The notes beneath the pieces were generated by a model that was given only the letters and a program-made list of their open reading frames with translations, searched no databases and was not told where the DNA came from. Positions 1-8,375 of a stretch of DNA of 64,000 nucleotides are shown in pieces (the stretch's first letter is position 1; each line of letters begins with the position of its first letter). Position numbers and translations under genes: made by a program. The stretch comes from Hymenobacter nivis (GTDB taxonomy: Bacteria; Bacteroidota; Bacteroidia; Cytophagales; Hymenobacteraceae), in contig NZ_RCYZ01000003.1 of assembly GCF_006439025.1 (NCBI RefSeq), positions 126,127-190,126 on the forward strand, in the 5' to 3' direction.

Positions 1-11
1 GGGGGGGGGGG
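1..11. repeat. Run of eleven G at the window edge
   Basis: The window opens with eleven consecutive G. It lies just downstream of the stop codon of the first gene. It may be a genuine homopolymer or an assembly or contig-edge artefact. The sequence alone cannot decide. Confidence 0.5.
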
Positions 12-23
12 AATCGGGTACAT

Positions 24-1427
24 TCATATGCCCGTGCGCTCGGCCCGCAGCTCCTCCAGCCGCGCCAGCTTCTCGGGGTCGCGGTAGAAGATGTTCATGG
101 TTTCGAAGGGGATGATTTTTAAATCCTTGCTCACGATGTGCACGCAGGATTTCTTCACGGCGCGCACGTCGAAATTCCAGGCGTCCATGAATTGCAGAAT
201 AATTATCCGGAACAGGTTATCGTAGCCCAAATTAGGGGCCTGGACCTGGGGCAGGCAGCACAGCAGCTGGTTGATTTCGGGCACTACCGCGTCTACGGTG
301 TTGGCCGTGCTGAATAGCTTAAGCATGTGCTGGCGCAGGCGCGGGTCGCGCTCGTACACAATGGTATTGCCGCCGTTGCTGAGCAGGTCGGCGGGGTCAA
401 TGTAGCGGGTAAGGGGGATGACTTCACCGTCGATTTTCAGGGCGTAGGCCATCGCCAGCGCGTCGGGGTTGCATGGCACAGGCAGCAGGTCGGCGGCCGT
501 AAATACCGGGCTTTGGGCGATGATGCCCTGGCGCACTTCGGTGAGCGAAAACGAGTCGGTTTCGGGGTTGAAATTATCGAGCCGGCCGGCGGCCTGGGTG
601 GGCTGAAACGTGACGCCGCGGATGCACTTTTGCTTAAGCGCGTAGTCGATGATGTCGCCCATCTCGTCGTCGTTCAGGCCCTTTTGCAGCGTCACGACCA
701 GCGTGGTACTCAGGTTGTATTTGTTCAGGTGCGCAATGGCCTGCTGGCGCACCTCGCGCAGGTCGCGCCCGCGCATGGCCAGCAGCACGTTTTCGCGGAA
801 CGAGTCGAACTGCAAATACACCTCGAAGGCCCCCGAATAGGTGGCCAGCCGCGCCACAAAGGCCTCGTCTTTGGCCAGGCGCACGCCGTTGGTATTTACC
901 ATCAAGTGCTTGATGGGCTTGCGCTTGCACATGTCCAGAATTTCCCAGAACTGCGGGTGCAGCGTGGGCTCGCCGCCCGAAATTTGCACCACGTCGGGCT
1001 CGCCCTCGTTGGCCACCACCAGGTCCACCATGGCTTCTACTTCCTCCAGGGTGCGGTGCCGGCCGTGGGTGGGGCTGCTTTCGGCATAGCACGTGGGGCA
1101 GGTGAGATTGCAACGGTCGGTTATCTCAATCACCGTCAGGCAGCTATGCTGCTCGTGGTCGGTGCAGAGGCCGCAGTCGTAGGGGCAGCCGTAGTGCGTG
1201 GGCGTGCCGAAGCGCAGTGGCGTTTCGCTGGGCTTCACGTAGTTGCGGATGCTCTTGTAATACTCCACATCGGTGGCAATGCGCACTTTCTGCCGCCCGT
1301 GCTCGGGGCACCGCTTGAGCATGTACACGTTCCCGTCTTCAAAAACGATTTTGGCCTCGATGCGCCGCAAGCACTGCGGGCAGAGGCTGATGGTGAAATC
1401 GTAGTAGGTGTAAGGGCGTTCGGGCAT
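24..1427 (-). CDS. Radical SAM protein, COG1964 (MJ0619-like) type
   Basis: Radical SAM enzyme of about 467 aa. The family uses a [4Fe-4S] cluster and S-adenosylmethionine; archaeal relatives act on pterins or membrane lipids, and I do not know the bacterial substrate. The SAM-cluster motif CNLTCPTC is at C106/C110/C113 and SGGEPT lies near residue 150. The N-terminus is unusually Cys-rich: CPQC (16-19), CPEH (from 40), CPYDCGLC (81-88) and C96, which suggests extra metal or cluster sites. The C-terminal part holds a further CC pair. An in-frame TTG lies 13 codons upstream at 1466. I prefer ATG 1427 because family-like sequence starts there. It is transcribed toward the window edge with no visible partner. 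The family call is from memory of the motif pattern. Confidence 0.8.
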   Translation of the reverse strand: MPERPYTYYDFTISLCPQCLRRIEAKIVFEDGNVYMLKRCPEHGRQKVRIATDVEYYKSIRNYVKPSETPLRFGTPTHYGCPYDCGLCTDHEQHSCLTVIEITDRCNLTCPTCYAESSPTHGRHRTLEEVEAMVDLVVANEGEPDVVQISGGEPTLHPQFWEILDMCKRKPIKHLMVNTNGVRLAKDEAFVARLATYSGAFEVYLQFDSFRENVLLAMRGRDLREVRQQAIAHLNKYNLSTTLVVTLQKGLNDDEMGDIIDYALKQKCIRGVTFQPTQAAGRLDNFNPETDSFSLTEVRQGIIAQSPVFTAADLLPVPCNPDALAMAYALKIDGEVIPLTRYIDPADLLSNGGNTIVYERDPRLRQHMLKLFSTANTVDAVVPEINQLLCCLPQVQAPNLGYDNLFRIIILQFMDAWNFDVRAVKKSCVHIVSKDLKIIPFETMNIFYRDPEKLARLEELRAERTGI

Positions 1428-1499
1428 TGGACAATCTTTACTGGTTAATCGAAAATTGTTGTGCAAATATTCCCTCGGGCAGATGCTTATTTTAACAGG

Positions 1500-2627
1500 T
1501 TATATTTTAATGTAAATCCTCCTCTTATCAAGTACGTACGCCACCACCCAGCACAGGAGCATATAGCTCATGGCAAAGACGAAGGCGCCCAGGGAGCCGG
1601 GGAAAATTCGCTGATAAAAGACCTGATTTATCCAATCAAAAAAGCTCAATTCGGGGCGAACCCACAGCAATTGGAGCGGTGCCAGCAACAGCTCTGATAG
1701 CAGATAAATGGCTAGCGGGTTCCTGCCGAAAATAAGAAAGAACGATGTACCCTTCCGTATGTCCTTGATTTCAATGGCTAAAATCAGGCAACCTAACGTG
1801 GCCAAGTCGATTCCAATGGTAAGCAAAGAAAATGAGCTTGTCCACATTTTCTTTGCTATGGGAAAAAACTGACCCCAGAAAAGTGCGGCACAGATTAGCA
1901 GTGCGCCACATACAAGGAGCATTGCCACGGACTCGTAATTCTTGCCTTTTTTTTGAAGATAGGATCCGGCTAGAAAGCCGCCAATCACGTTCACGATACT
2001 GGTCATCGTACTCAGTAAGCCCTCCGGATCGAAGGCAATTGGCCCGCCGCCCTTGTGGTACAGGTGCGCATCGCCAATTATTAGCTTATCTAGCAGAGTG
2101 CCCGCGTTGCCAAGCATGGTGTATTCCTTGCCAACTTCGCCGAAATACACAAAAAGCACCCAATAGCTAATTAATAGCAGGGCGGAAATAATAACGGCCG
2201 TTTTTTGGGTGCAATAATGCACGATGAGCGACCCGAAAAAGTAGCACAGCGCAATGCGCTGCAGCACGCCCATAATGCGGGTATTTGCTACGGAGTTGAA
2301 TACCCATTCATTATCAACGCGGTGAAAGAAGGGGAACCAGTACATGAGGTAGCCAAGCAAGAAGATAATGACCGTTCTCTTAAATACCTTGGCTAGGAAT
2401 GTGGTATTCGATTCGTACTTCGCTTTGGAAAAACTCAAGGCATTACCAACCGCGAAAAGAAAGGAAGGGAAAACCAAATCGGTGGGGGTGAAACCAATCC
2501 AGTCGGCGTGGTTGAGGGGCCCCCAGGCAGCGGCTCCTGAGCCGGGGGTATTTACGATAATCATGAAACACACCGTCATGCCCCGAAACACATCCAGCGA
2601 AGTAAATCTTTCAGCAGTTTTTGCCAT
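1500..2627 (-). CDS. HGSNAT/NagX-like transmembrane acyltransferase (COG4299 type)
   Basis: Polytopic inner-membrane protein of 375 aa with about ten hydrophobic segments. It begins with the family-typical sequence SLDVFRGMTV followed by PLNHADWIGF and TDLVFPSFLF. This family includes eukaryotic heparan-alpha-glucosaminide N-acetyltransferase and bacterial NagX, which move acetyl groups across the membrane onto glucosamine; the substrate here is unproven. The start is ATG 2627; a TTG at 2663 would add 12 residues and is less likely. The gene is clearly richer in A+T than its neighbours, with many ATA, TTA and AAT codons, which suggests later acquisition. No sugar-catabolic genes lie beside it, so a role in amino-sugar recovery is only an inference from family. 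Confidence 0.8.
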   Translation of the reverse strand: MAKTAERFTSLDVFRGMTVCFMIIVNTPGSGAAAWGPLNHADWIGFTPTDLVFPSFLFAVGNALSFSKAKYESNTTFLAKVFKRTVIIFLLGYLMYWFPFFHRVDNEWVFNSVANTRIMGVLQRIALCYFFGSLIVHYCTQKTAVIISALLLISYWVLFVYFGEVGKEYTMLGNAGTLLDKLIIGDAHLYHKGGGPIAFDPEGLLSTMTSIVNVIGGFLAGSYLQKKGKNYESVAMLLVCGALLICAALFWGQFFPIAKKMWTSSFSLLTIGIDLATLGCLILAIEIKDIRKGTSFFLIFGRNPLAIYLLSELLLAPLQLLWVRPELSFFDWINQVFYQRIFPGSLGAFVFAMSYMLLCWVVAYVLDKRRIYIKI

Positions 2628-2774
2628 TTCAACGATGTTATTAGGTACCCTTTTTATGCTCAAAAAAAATACTTGTGCATGCTATGCGAAAAGTCTGGCA
2701 TTTAAAATTGAACGCCAGATGAGCGTACTACTTCGGCGGCTTCCTGAGCAGCACCAGCAATAGGTTGAACGCCT

Positions 2775-3545
2775 TTACTGTGCTTCCGCCGGCGCACTGT
2801 GCTGCCGGGTGCTACTGCGCCACCACCCCCAAACATAGTACCCCAGCCCGGCCGCGCACGCCCACTGAATGGCGGTGAGGCCCAGCCCCGGCAGGGCCGG
2901 CGTGGGCTTGATGAATTCTACCAATAAGCGAAACAGTAGGTACCCGGCCAGAAACAACTCGAAGCGCCGGCCGTTGGGCAGCGGGCCGCCACGCTCCAGG
3001 GCCCCCAGCAGCAGCGCCAGGGCCCCCAGCAGCAGGATTTCGTAGAGGTTGGTGGGGTGTCGGGCCACACCGTCGCCGAAGTTGATGCCCCAGGGCAGGG
3101 CGGTGGCAGTGCCGAAGGTGCCGTCGGCGAGGCCGCTGAAGAAGCAGCCGACGCGCCCGATGCCCAGGCCCAGCAGCAGCGGAAACACCATCAGGTCGCC
3201 GGACGAAGCGGTGATGCCCAGGCGCTTTTTCACCAGCTCCACCCCCACCAGGCCGCCCAGGAAGCCACCCACGATGGTTTTGTTGGTGAAGTAATAGAGC
3301 CAGCCGCCGGGCGGGTGCAGCAGCAAATCGGGGTGTTCGAGCAGGCCCAGCAGGCGCGAGCCGAGCAAGGCCCCGGCGGCGGCCCCCACAAAAATCCACT
3401 GCCGGCCCTCGTCGCTGATGCGGTCGGCGGTGCGGGCGCGCAGGTAGGCGTAGAGGCGGTAGCCCAAGGCGTAGGCCAGCGTTTCGCAGAGCAGGTGCAC
3501 GGGCAGCCGCACGGGGCCCCAAGCCAATTCGACGGGGAATTGCAT
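2775..3545 (-). CDS. Lgt-family (prolipoprotein diacylglyceryl transferase-like) membrane protein, divergent active site
   Basis: Membrane protein of 256 aa with the fold signature of Lgt, which adds diacylglycerol to the lipobox Cys of prolipoproteins. Recognisable parts are GRVGCFFSG (Lgt GRxGNFxNGE), RHPTNLYE (Lgt RHPSQLYE) and the C-terminal FRLLVEFIKP followed by LTAIQW. Key residues differ. The Asn after GRxG is Cys, the NGE is SGL, and the loop that normally reads HGG is VGG. It may therefore be a paralogue with another role or an inactive one, and another Lgt should exist elsewhere in the genome. The start ATG 3545 (MQFPVEL) is chosen over an upstream extension to 3626, which has low-complexity translated leader sequence. 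It lies downstream of a 311-base gap on the same strand as the SDR gene. Confidence 0.75.
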   Translation of the reverse strand: MQFPVELAWGPVRLPVHLLCETLAYALGYRLYAYLRARTADRISDEGRQWIFVGAAAGALLGSRLLGLLEHPDLLLHPPGGWLYYFTNKTIVGGFLGGLVGVELVKKRLGITASSGDLMVFPLLLGLGIGRVGCFFSGLADGTFGTATALPWGINFGDGVARHPTNLYEILLLGALALLLGALERGGPLPNGRRFELFLAGYLLFRLLVEFIKPTPALPGLGLTAIQWACAAGLGYYVWGWWRSSTRQHSAPAEAQ

Positions 3546-3690
3546 GGGCGAATATGGGGCGGAATTGCGGTTGCGGCCCCAAGCCCGGGCTGGCCCGGGC
3601 AGGCAGCTGTGCGCCAGTTGGCCCATTTACCGCTGCACCAACGGAAAACTGAGGAGCCGGCCAATACTGCCCGGGGCCCCTAACGCGGCT

Positions 3691-3809
3691 GTGGCAGGAT
3701 GGGCACCTTGGTACACAGATGGGTTCAGATGTGCATCCTTGCGCCTCCCACCAGGCGGCTATCGTTCGGCGAGGAGACGCCATTACACCCACCCAACGCT
3801 ATCCTGCCG
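3691..3809. other. Gap 3546-3856 with a possible structured RNA closed by an 8-bp stem
   Basis: The gap between the Lgt-like and SDR genes holds no convincing gene. Within it GGCAGGAT (3691-3698) is complementary to ATCCTGCC (3802-3809). Smaller hairpins lie inside, for example CGCCT/AGGCG near 3746-3761 and GGCG/CGCC near 3768-3783. The 119-nt length with a closing stem recalls 5S rRNA, but the conserved 5S loops are missing. Strand and function are undetermined. Confidence 0.25.
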
Positions 3810-3856
3810 AAGCAGCTTTCAGCGCCCGGCGCTGAGACTAGCCGGCGCTGGGGGCC

Positions 3857-4936
3857 CTATTCCAGCTCGTTGTTGTCACGGGCGGCTTTGCGGGTGAGGG
3901 CGGTGAGGAGCGAGCGGGTGACGGCCGACTCGCTTTCGTAGCCGCGGCGGCGCTCGTTGGCGGCCTCGCTCTCGCCGGTGGCGGGCAGGGCGCGGTTCAT
4001 CCAGCTCAGCACGTCGGTGGTGATGCCGGGCAGAATGCCGTGGAAACCCGCCAGGAACTTGGCCGGTAGCGAGAGGATGATTTCGCCGTCGCCGCGCCGG
4101 GTGGCGTTCCAGATTTGGCGCGAGGCCTGCTCGGCGTCCATCGAGAAGCCGGGCAGCGCATCGGCCACGCTGAACCAGGCAAACTCTTTTTTGTGCTGCC
4201 CCTTCACGATGGCCTGGCCCTGGCTGCCGGTGCGCAGCAGCCCGGGGCACACCGTCGTAACGCGGACGCCCTCCTGTCGCAGCTCGGCCCGGAAGCCTTC
4301 GGAAAGGCCCACGAGAGCAAACTTGCTGGCGCTGTAGGGCACCATGTGCGGGATGGCCACCTTGCCGCCCAGGCTCGAAATATTGACGATGCGGCCCTCG
4401 CCGCGCCGGCGCATGCTGGGTAGCACGGCCTGCATGGCGTGCAAGGGGGCCCAAAAGTGCGTGTCCATCGAGTCCTCAAAGTCGCGCAGCTCCATGTTGT
4501 CGAGCGGGCCGGCGGTGATGATGCCGGCATTGTTCACGAGCACGTCCACGGGCCCCAGGCGGTTTTCTACCTCGGCCACCATCGTGCGCACTTCGTTGGC
4601 ATCGGTGAGGTCGCGGGCCAGGGTGAGCACGTCGCGCTCGGCCGCCCCGTAGGAAATCAGGTCCAGCCGGGCGCGCTCCAGTTCGGCCTCGTCGCGGGCG
4701 CAGATGGCCACCCGGGCCCCCTCCACCACCGCCTGCCGGGCCAGCACGAGGCCCAACCCACGCGAGCCGCCCGTGATGAGCACCACCCGCCCGGTGAGCT
4801 CATAGCTGCCGCGGCGGTTGGCCCACAGCGTGGCGGCCACGGCGACGGCCCCCAGGCCGGCGGCCAGCAGCCAGCTGCTCGTGGAGGAGGAAGAATTGGG
4901 CGAGGCGGGGGCGGGATTTTCGGGCGCGTGGTTCAT
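3857..4936 (-). CDS. Membrane-anchored short-chain dehydrogenase/reductase
   Basis: NAD(P)-dependent oxidoreductase of 359 aa. A Ser/Pro-rich N-terminus and one hydrophobic segment (about residues 21-40) precede the Rossmann domain, so it is probably anchored in the inner membrane. Motifs are TGGSRGLG (cofactor loop), NNAG and the catalytic YSASK with the upstream Ser of NISS. The C-terminal tail after about residue 300 is charged. SDRs with this long N-terminal anchor are common in Bacteroidota and their substrate is usually unknown; I infer none here. The start ATG 4936 faces the start of the Spy-like gene at 5138, so the 200-base space between them must hold divergent promoters. Confidence 0.85.
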   Translation of the reverse strand: MNHAPENPAPASPNSSSSTSSWLLAAGLGAVAVAATLWANRRGSYELTGRVVLITGGSRGLGLVLARQAVVEGARVAICARDEAELERARLDLISYGAAERDVLTLARDLTDANEVRTMVAEVENRLGPVDVLVNNAGIITAGPLDNMELRDFEDSMDTHFWAPLHAMQAVLPSMRRRGEGRIVNISSLGGKVAIPHMVPYSASKFALVGLSEGFRAELRQEGVRVTTVCPGLLRTGSQGQAIVKGQHKKEFAWFSVADALPGFSMDAEQASRQIWNATRRGDGEIILSLPAKFLAGFHGILPGITTDVLSWMNRALPATGESEAANERRRGYESESAVTRSLLTALTRKAARDNNELE

Positions 4937-5137
4937 GCAGGATAGTATGGAAAGCGGGCCCCAAAGGTTGCGCTGGCCAGCTGATTTTGTGCGGGGCCCG
5001 GGCCCGGCCCACCCCGGCCACGGGGCCCCCGGGCGGGGCGGGGCGGGCCCGTGGCACGTTTTTGGCCCGATATTTACACCTGCGGGCCGGCCACCCGGTT
5101 TTCGTGGGGCCCCGCGGGTTCGTCTTATCTTATTGTT

Positions 5138-5599
5138 ATGAAGCGCTTCTTACTACCAGCCCTGCTGGCGGCCCTGGCCGCGCCGGCCGCCCAGGCCCAG
5201 GCCGTGGGCAAACCCAAGGCCAAGGCCCCCACCGCCCCGGCGGCCCCCGCCCAAATTCCGGGGCCCACCCCGGCTGGCACCGAGGCCCGCGCCAACGCCC
5301 TCACCACCAACATGCAGCAGAACCTGGGCCTCTCGCCCCAGCAAACCGAAAAGGTGCGCGCCATCAACCAGCGCGGCGTGGCGGCGGTGGAAAGCGGCCG
5401 CGTGCGCTACCGCACCGACCCGCGCAAGCTCCAGGGCCTCGTCGACGCCGTGGGGCAGTCGCGCCTGGAGGCCCTAAAGGAAGTACTCACCCCGGCGCAG
5501 TTCGACAAGTACCAGCGCAAGCGCGAGGAGAAAATGGGCGTGCCCAACGTACAAGGCGTGCAAGGAAATGCGGCCCCCGGCCTGGGCGGCAACGAGTAA
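5138..5599 (+). CDS. Small periplasmic Spy/LTXXQ-like protein
   Basis: Secreted protein of 153 aa. The signal peptide is MKRFLLPALLAALAAPAAQA, followed by a Pro/Ala-rich stretch and a helical part with LGLSPQQTEKV and TPAQFDKYQRKREEK. Paired LxxxQ-type helices of this kind occur in Spy/CpxP periplasmic chaperones and in the many Bacteroidota DUF4890-like proteins. A role in envelope stress or protein folding is plausible, not shown. The start ATG 5138 is preferred to upstream in-frame starts because it gives a clean signal peptide. The gene ends before a strong intrinsic terminator at 5624, so it is probably monocistronic. A second Spy-like gene lies at 33502. Confidence 0.65.
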   Translation: MKRFLLPALLAALAAPAAQAQAVGKPKAKAPTAPAAPAQIPGPTPAGTEARANALTTNMQQNLGLSPQQTEKVRAINQRGVAAVESGRVRYRTDPRKLQGLVDAVGQSRLEALKEVLTPAQFDKYQRKREEKMGVPNVQGVQGNAAPGLGGNE

Positions 5600-5623
5600 G
5601 CAACTGGTTTGCTGCGACTTGCG

Positions 5624-5657
5624 AAGCGTCGGGGCCCTGGGGCCCCGGCGCTTTTTT
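5624..5657 (+). terminator. Intrinsic terminator after the Spy-like gene
   Basis: An 11-bp stem, 5626-5636 paired with 5641-5651 (one G-T pair), has a 4-nt loop and is followed by six T at 5652-5657. It is a textbook rho-independent terminator for the gene ending at 5599. Confidence 0.85.
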
Positions 5658-5774
5658 GGTGCCTGCGGCCCGGCAGCCCCGCCGGGGCCTCGGGCCGCAA
5701 GCACAAGGCCACGCTCATGCGGCATGGGCTTGGTTATCTTGCAATCGTTTGTCGTATTTCATTTCGAAGCCCCG

Positions 5775-7784
5775 ATGGCTTGTTTTTCACCACGCCTCCC
5801 TTGGGGGCCCTGGCTTCGCACAGCTTGGGTGGGCCTGCTGCTAGTGCTGGCACTGGCCCACACCGGCCATGGGGCCCCGGCTGGCGACACACTGCGCATC
5901 CGCGCTGGCGCTGACGAAATACTGGTTAATCCATTGTTTTACAGCATACTGGAAGACCCCACCGGCACCCTCACGCTGGCCGACGTGCAGCGCCCCGCCA
6001 ACGCCCGCCGCTTTGTGCTGGGGGCCCGCACGGCCAGCAGCATGCAGCACGTGGGGGCGGCGTACTGGGTGCGGCTGCCCGTGAGCAACCAGGATTCGAC
6101 CGGCCGGCACTGGTACCTGGAGCTGTTCGACTCGCACATCAACGACATTACCTTTTACGCCCCCGGTGGCCCTCGGCGCACGGGGGCCGACGTGCCGTTC
6201 AACAACCGCCGCTTTCGCTACAAAAACTACCTGTTCCGGCTGCCGCTGGCGCCGGGCCGTGCGCAGGTGTTCTACCTGCGGCTGCAATCCAATTCCAAGA
6301 CTAGCTTCCTCAGCCAGCTACGTACCGAAGAGATTCTGGCCAGCCACTTCCAAACCGAATACGGCCTGCTCGGCCTGTTCTATGGGGTGCTGCTCATCAT
6401 GGTAGTATACAATTTATTCATCTACCTGCTCACCCACGACCCAACCTACCTGCGCTACGTGCTGTATGTGCTGAGCTGCGGCCTACTGTTCCTGTCCGAG
6501 GATGGCCTGGGGTTTCAGTACCTCTGGCCCGAGCTGCCCTGGTTCAACCAGGCCGTCATCGCCGGGGCCCCCATCCTACTGCTGCTCACCTTCAGCTACT
6601 ACGCTCGCTATTTCCTCGACGCGCCCCAGCGCCTGCCGCGCCTCGACCCCGTGGTGCGGGCCGTGGTGCTGGGCAGCGCCATCCTGTTGCTGGCCGATGC
6701 TGTGTGGGTGCGCTCGGGCCTTGGCTTCTGGCTGTATTTGCTGCCCTACGGCCTGGTTTATTACGAAGCTGCCCGTGCCTACCAGCTCGGGTTTCGGCCG
6801 GCGCGCTTGTTTTTGCTGGCCCAGGCCCTGGTGTCCGCCAGCCTGTTGTTCCTCATCCTACGTAAGTTAGGTATTGATGCCCTGACCAATACGTTCACCG
6901 TATACAGCCTCAACATGGCGTTTGTGGCCGAGGTCGTGGTGCTGTCCTACGCCTTGGGCGATAAGATCAAGGCCATCAACGACGACACCATCGAGGCGCA
7001 GCAGCGGCTGGTGGAGCAGTTGCGCAGCAAGCACGTGGCCCAGGGACTGCTCGTCGAGCAGCTCCACCAAAACGAAGTGCTCAAGGACCGGCTCAACTCT
7101 GAGCTGGAAGCTTTAGTGGCCCAGCGCACCACGGAAATCAAGAACAAAGGCGAAACCATTGCTGCGCAAAACCGGGAGTTGCTCGAAGCCAACGGCTTGC
7201 TTTCGTTGCAGTCCGCCGCCATCACCAAGCTCAACACCGACCTCCAGGCCGACTTGCACCACGCGCAGGAAGCGCGGATTACGGCCCGCGAAATGGATTT
7301 TGGCGAATTCAGCCAGCTCTATCCTGACAAAGATGCCTGCCTGGCCTACCTCGCCAACCTGAAGTGGGCAGCTGGCTACCAGTGCCGCAAGTGCGGCCAC
7401 GGTAAGTACTGCGAGGGCCGTGAGCTGTACGCCCGGCGGTGCACCCGCTGCCGCTACGCAGAATCGGCCACGGCCTACACGCTGCTCCACAAGTGCAAGT
7501 TCTCGGCGGTGAAGGCCCTATACGCCGTGTTTCTGCTGCACACTCATAAGGGCCAGTATCCCATCGCCGAGATGAGCCAGTTGCTAGACCTGCGGCAAGC
7601 TACCTGCTGGAGTTTTGGCCAAAAGACAATCGATGCCATCCATCGTCGGCGCGCCAGTGCAGACTATGACGAGCAAGAAGACTGGACGCATGTGTTGCTT
7701 GCCATTGCTGAGGAAGCCGATGATGCTCCGACAATTCACCCCATACCTATTGCATCGATTGCAGAAAAGGCAGCTGATACGTAG
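5775..7784 (+). CDS. 7TMR-DISM receptor fused to an IS1595-type transposase zinc ribbon and HTH
   Basis: Protein of 669 aa. Order: signal peptide (about 1-34); 7TMR-DISM extracellular domain (about 45-170); seven-helix membrane domain (about 190-395); long coiled coil (about 396-510); then a C-terminal module starting at FGEFSQLYPDKDACLAYL. That module has a four-Cys zinc ribbon, CRKC (C537, C540) and CTRC (C556, C559), and a helical HTH-like region (about 562-625). This is the layout of the N-terminal DNA-binding part of IS1595/ISXO2 transposases, yet the DDE catalytic domain is absent and the protein stops about 45 residues later. DISM receptors normally end in kinase, cyclase or HTH outputs. 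I infer a membrane-tethered DNA-binding or zinc-dependent protein-interaction output. Start ATG 5775 gives the signal peptide; ATG 5724 is an alternative. Confidence 0.85.
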   Translation: MACFSPRLPWGPWLRTAWVGLLLVLALAHTGHGAPAGDTLRIRAGADEILVNPLFYSILEDPTGTLTLADVQRPANARRFVLGARTASSMQHVGAAYWVRLPVSNQDSTGRHWYLELFDSHINDITFYAPGGPRRTGADVPFNNRRFRYKNYLFRLPLAPGRAQVFYLRLQSNSKTSFLSQLRTEEILASHFQTEYGLLGLFYGVLLIMVVYNLFIYLLTHDPTYLRYVLYVLSCGLLFLSEDGLGFQYLWPELPWFNQAVIAGAPILLLLTFSYYARYFLDAPQRLPRLDPVVRAVVLGSAILLLADAVWVRSGLGFWLYLLPYGLVYYEAARAYQLGFRPARLFLLAQALVSASLLFLILRKLGIDALTNTFTVYSLNMAFVAEVVVLSYALGDKIKAINDDTIEAQQRLVEQLRSKHVAQGLLVEQLHQNEVLKDRLNSELEALVAQRTTEIKNKGETIAAQNRELLEANGLLSLQSAAITKLNTDLQADLHHAQEARITAREMDFGEFSQLYPDKDACLAYLANLKWAAGYQCRKCGHGKYCEGRELYARRCTRCRYAESATAYTLLHKCKFSAVKALYAVFLLHTHKGQYPIAEMSQLLDLRQATCWSFGQKTIDAIHRRRASADYDEQEDWTHVLLAIAEEADDAPTIHPIPIASIAEKAADT

Positions 7785-7891
7785 CGCGGGCCGCAGCTTG
7801 TTAATAAATTATTGCCTAATGACATGCTTACCGCGTTGTTTTTTAACAATTTTTCATCTTCGCCTATTACTCTTCAAGACCCCTCAGGCCA

Positions 7892-7970
7892 GGTAACACG
7901 CTTCGCTGCGTGTGCTGTAAGCGTATTGATTACTTGTTACCAAAGCTAAAAAAAGCCCTTTGGGGGCTTT
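7892..7970 (+). terminator. Gap 7785-8375: stacked hairpins including a terminator-like stem
   Basis: This gap of about 590 bases is lower in GC than its surroundings. GGTAACA (7892-7898) can pair with TGTTACC (7935-7941), enclosing an inner ACACGC/GCGTGT hairpin. A 7-bp stem follows, AAAGCCC 7952-7958 with GGGCTTT 7964-7970, then a T-rich stretch. It may terminate the receptor gene. I see no convincing gene in the rest; an 87-codon frame at 7960-8223 has no recognisable features. The SusC promoter should lie in 8230-8370, but I cannot pick it out. Confidence 0.4.
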
Positions 7971-8375
7971 CAGACAAATTTTTGGTTTGCGCATTTGCAA
8001 CAAGTCAAAATATCTTTGGTACTCTCAACCATTGAGAAGTTTACTATTAGGCTGTTTTCACAGAGTTGTTCTCACTTCTCAAAGCCTGCGTTCTTTGCCG
8101 CTTACTTCGAGGCGTGGTCTAAATGATTTTGCGGTTACTGCTTTTACAGGTTGTAGCCATTCGAGTAAGCGTGCCAGCACAGATTACAAGATCGAAGCGC
8201 TTCTGCAAGCCTTGAGCAACTGAGATTAACCGTCCAAAATCGAAATAGTATTAATTGAAAGCAATCGATTGTGTATACCGAATGCACTGCTGATTTTTAA
8301 GCATCTGGCAGGTTACACCAAAGTTCTTACGCATCCATTTACCTCCTCCCTTATCCACCCACCCTCTCATTTTTT

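Noticed and set aside
3691..3809. 5S rRNA on either strand
   Set aside because: The length and closing stem fit, but the conserved loop C and loop E sequences are not present and no rRNA genes are near; kept only as an unassigned structured stretch.
5775..7784. An intact IS1595-family insertion sequence
   Set aside because: Only the zinc ribbon and HTH are present, no DDE domain or terminal inverted repeats are seen, and the frame continues from a receptor.
7960..8223. An 87-codon frame in the gap before SusC
   Set aside because: No recognisable features, no good start context, and it begins at a terminator-like hairpin; it is more likely non-coding.
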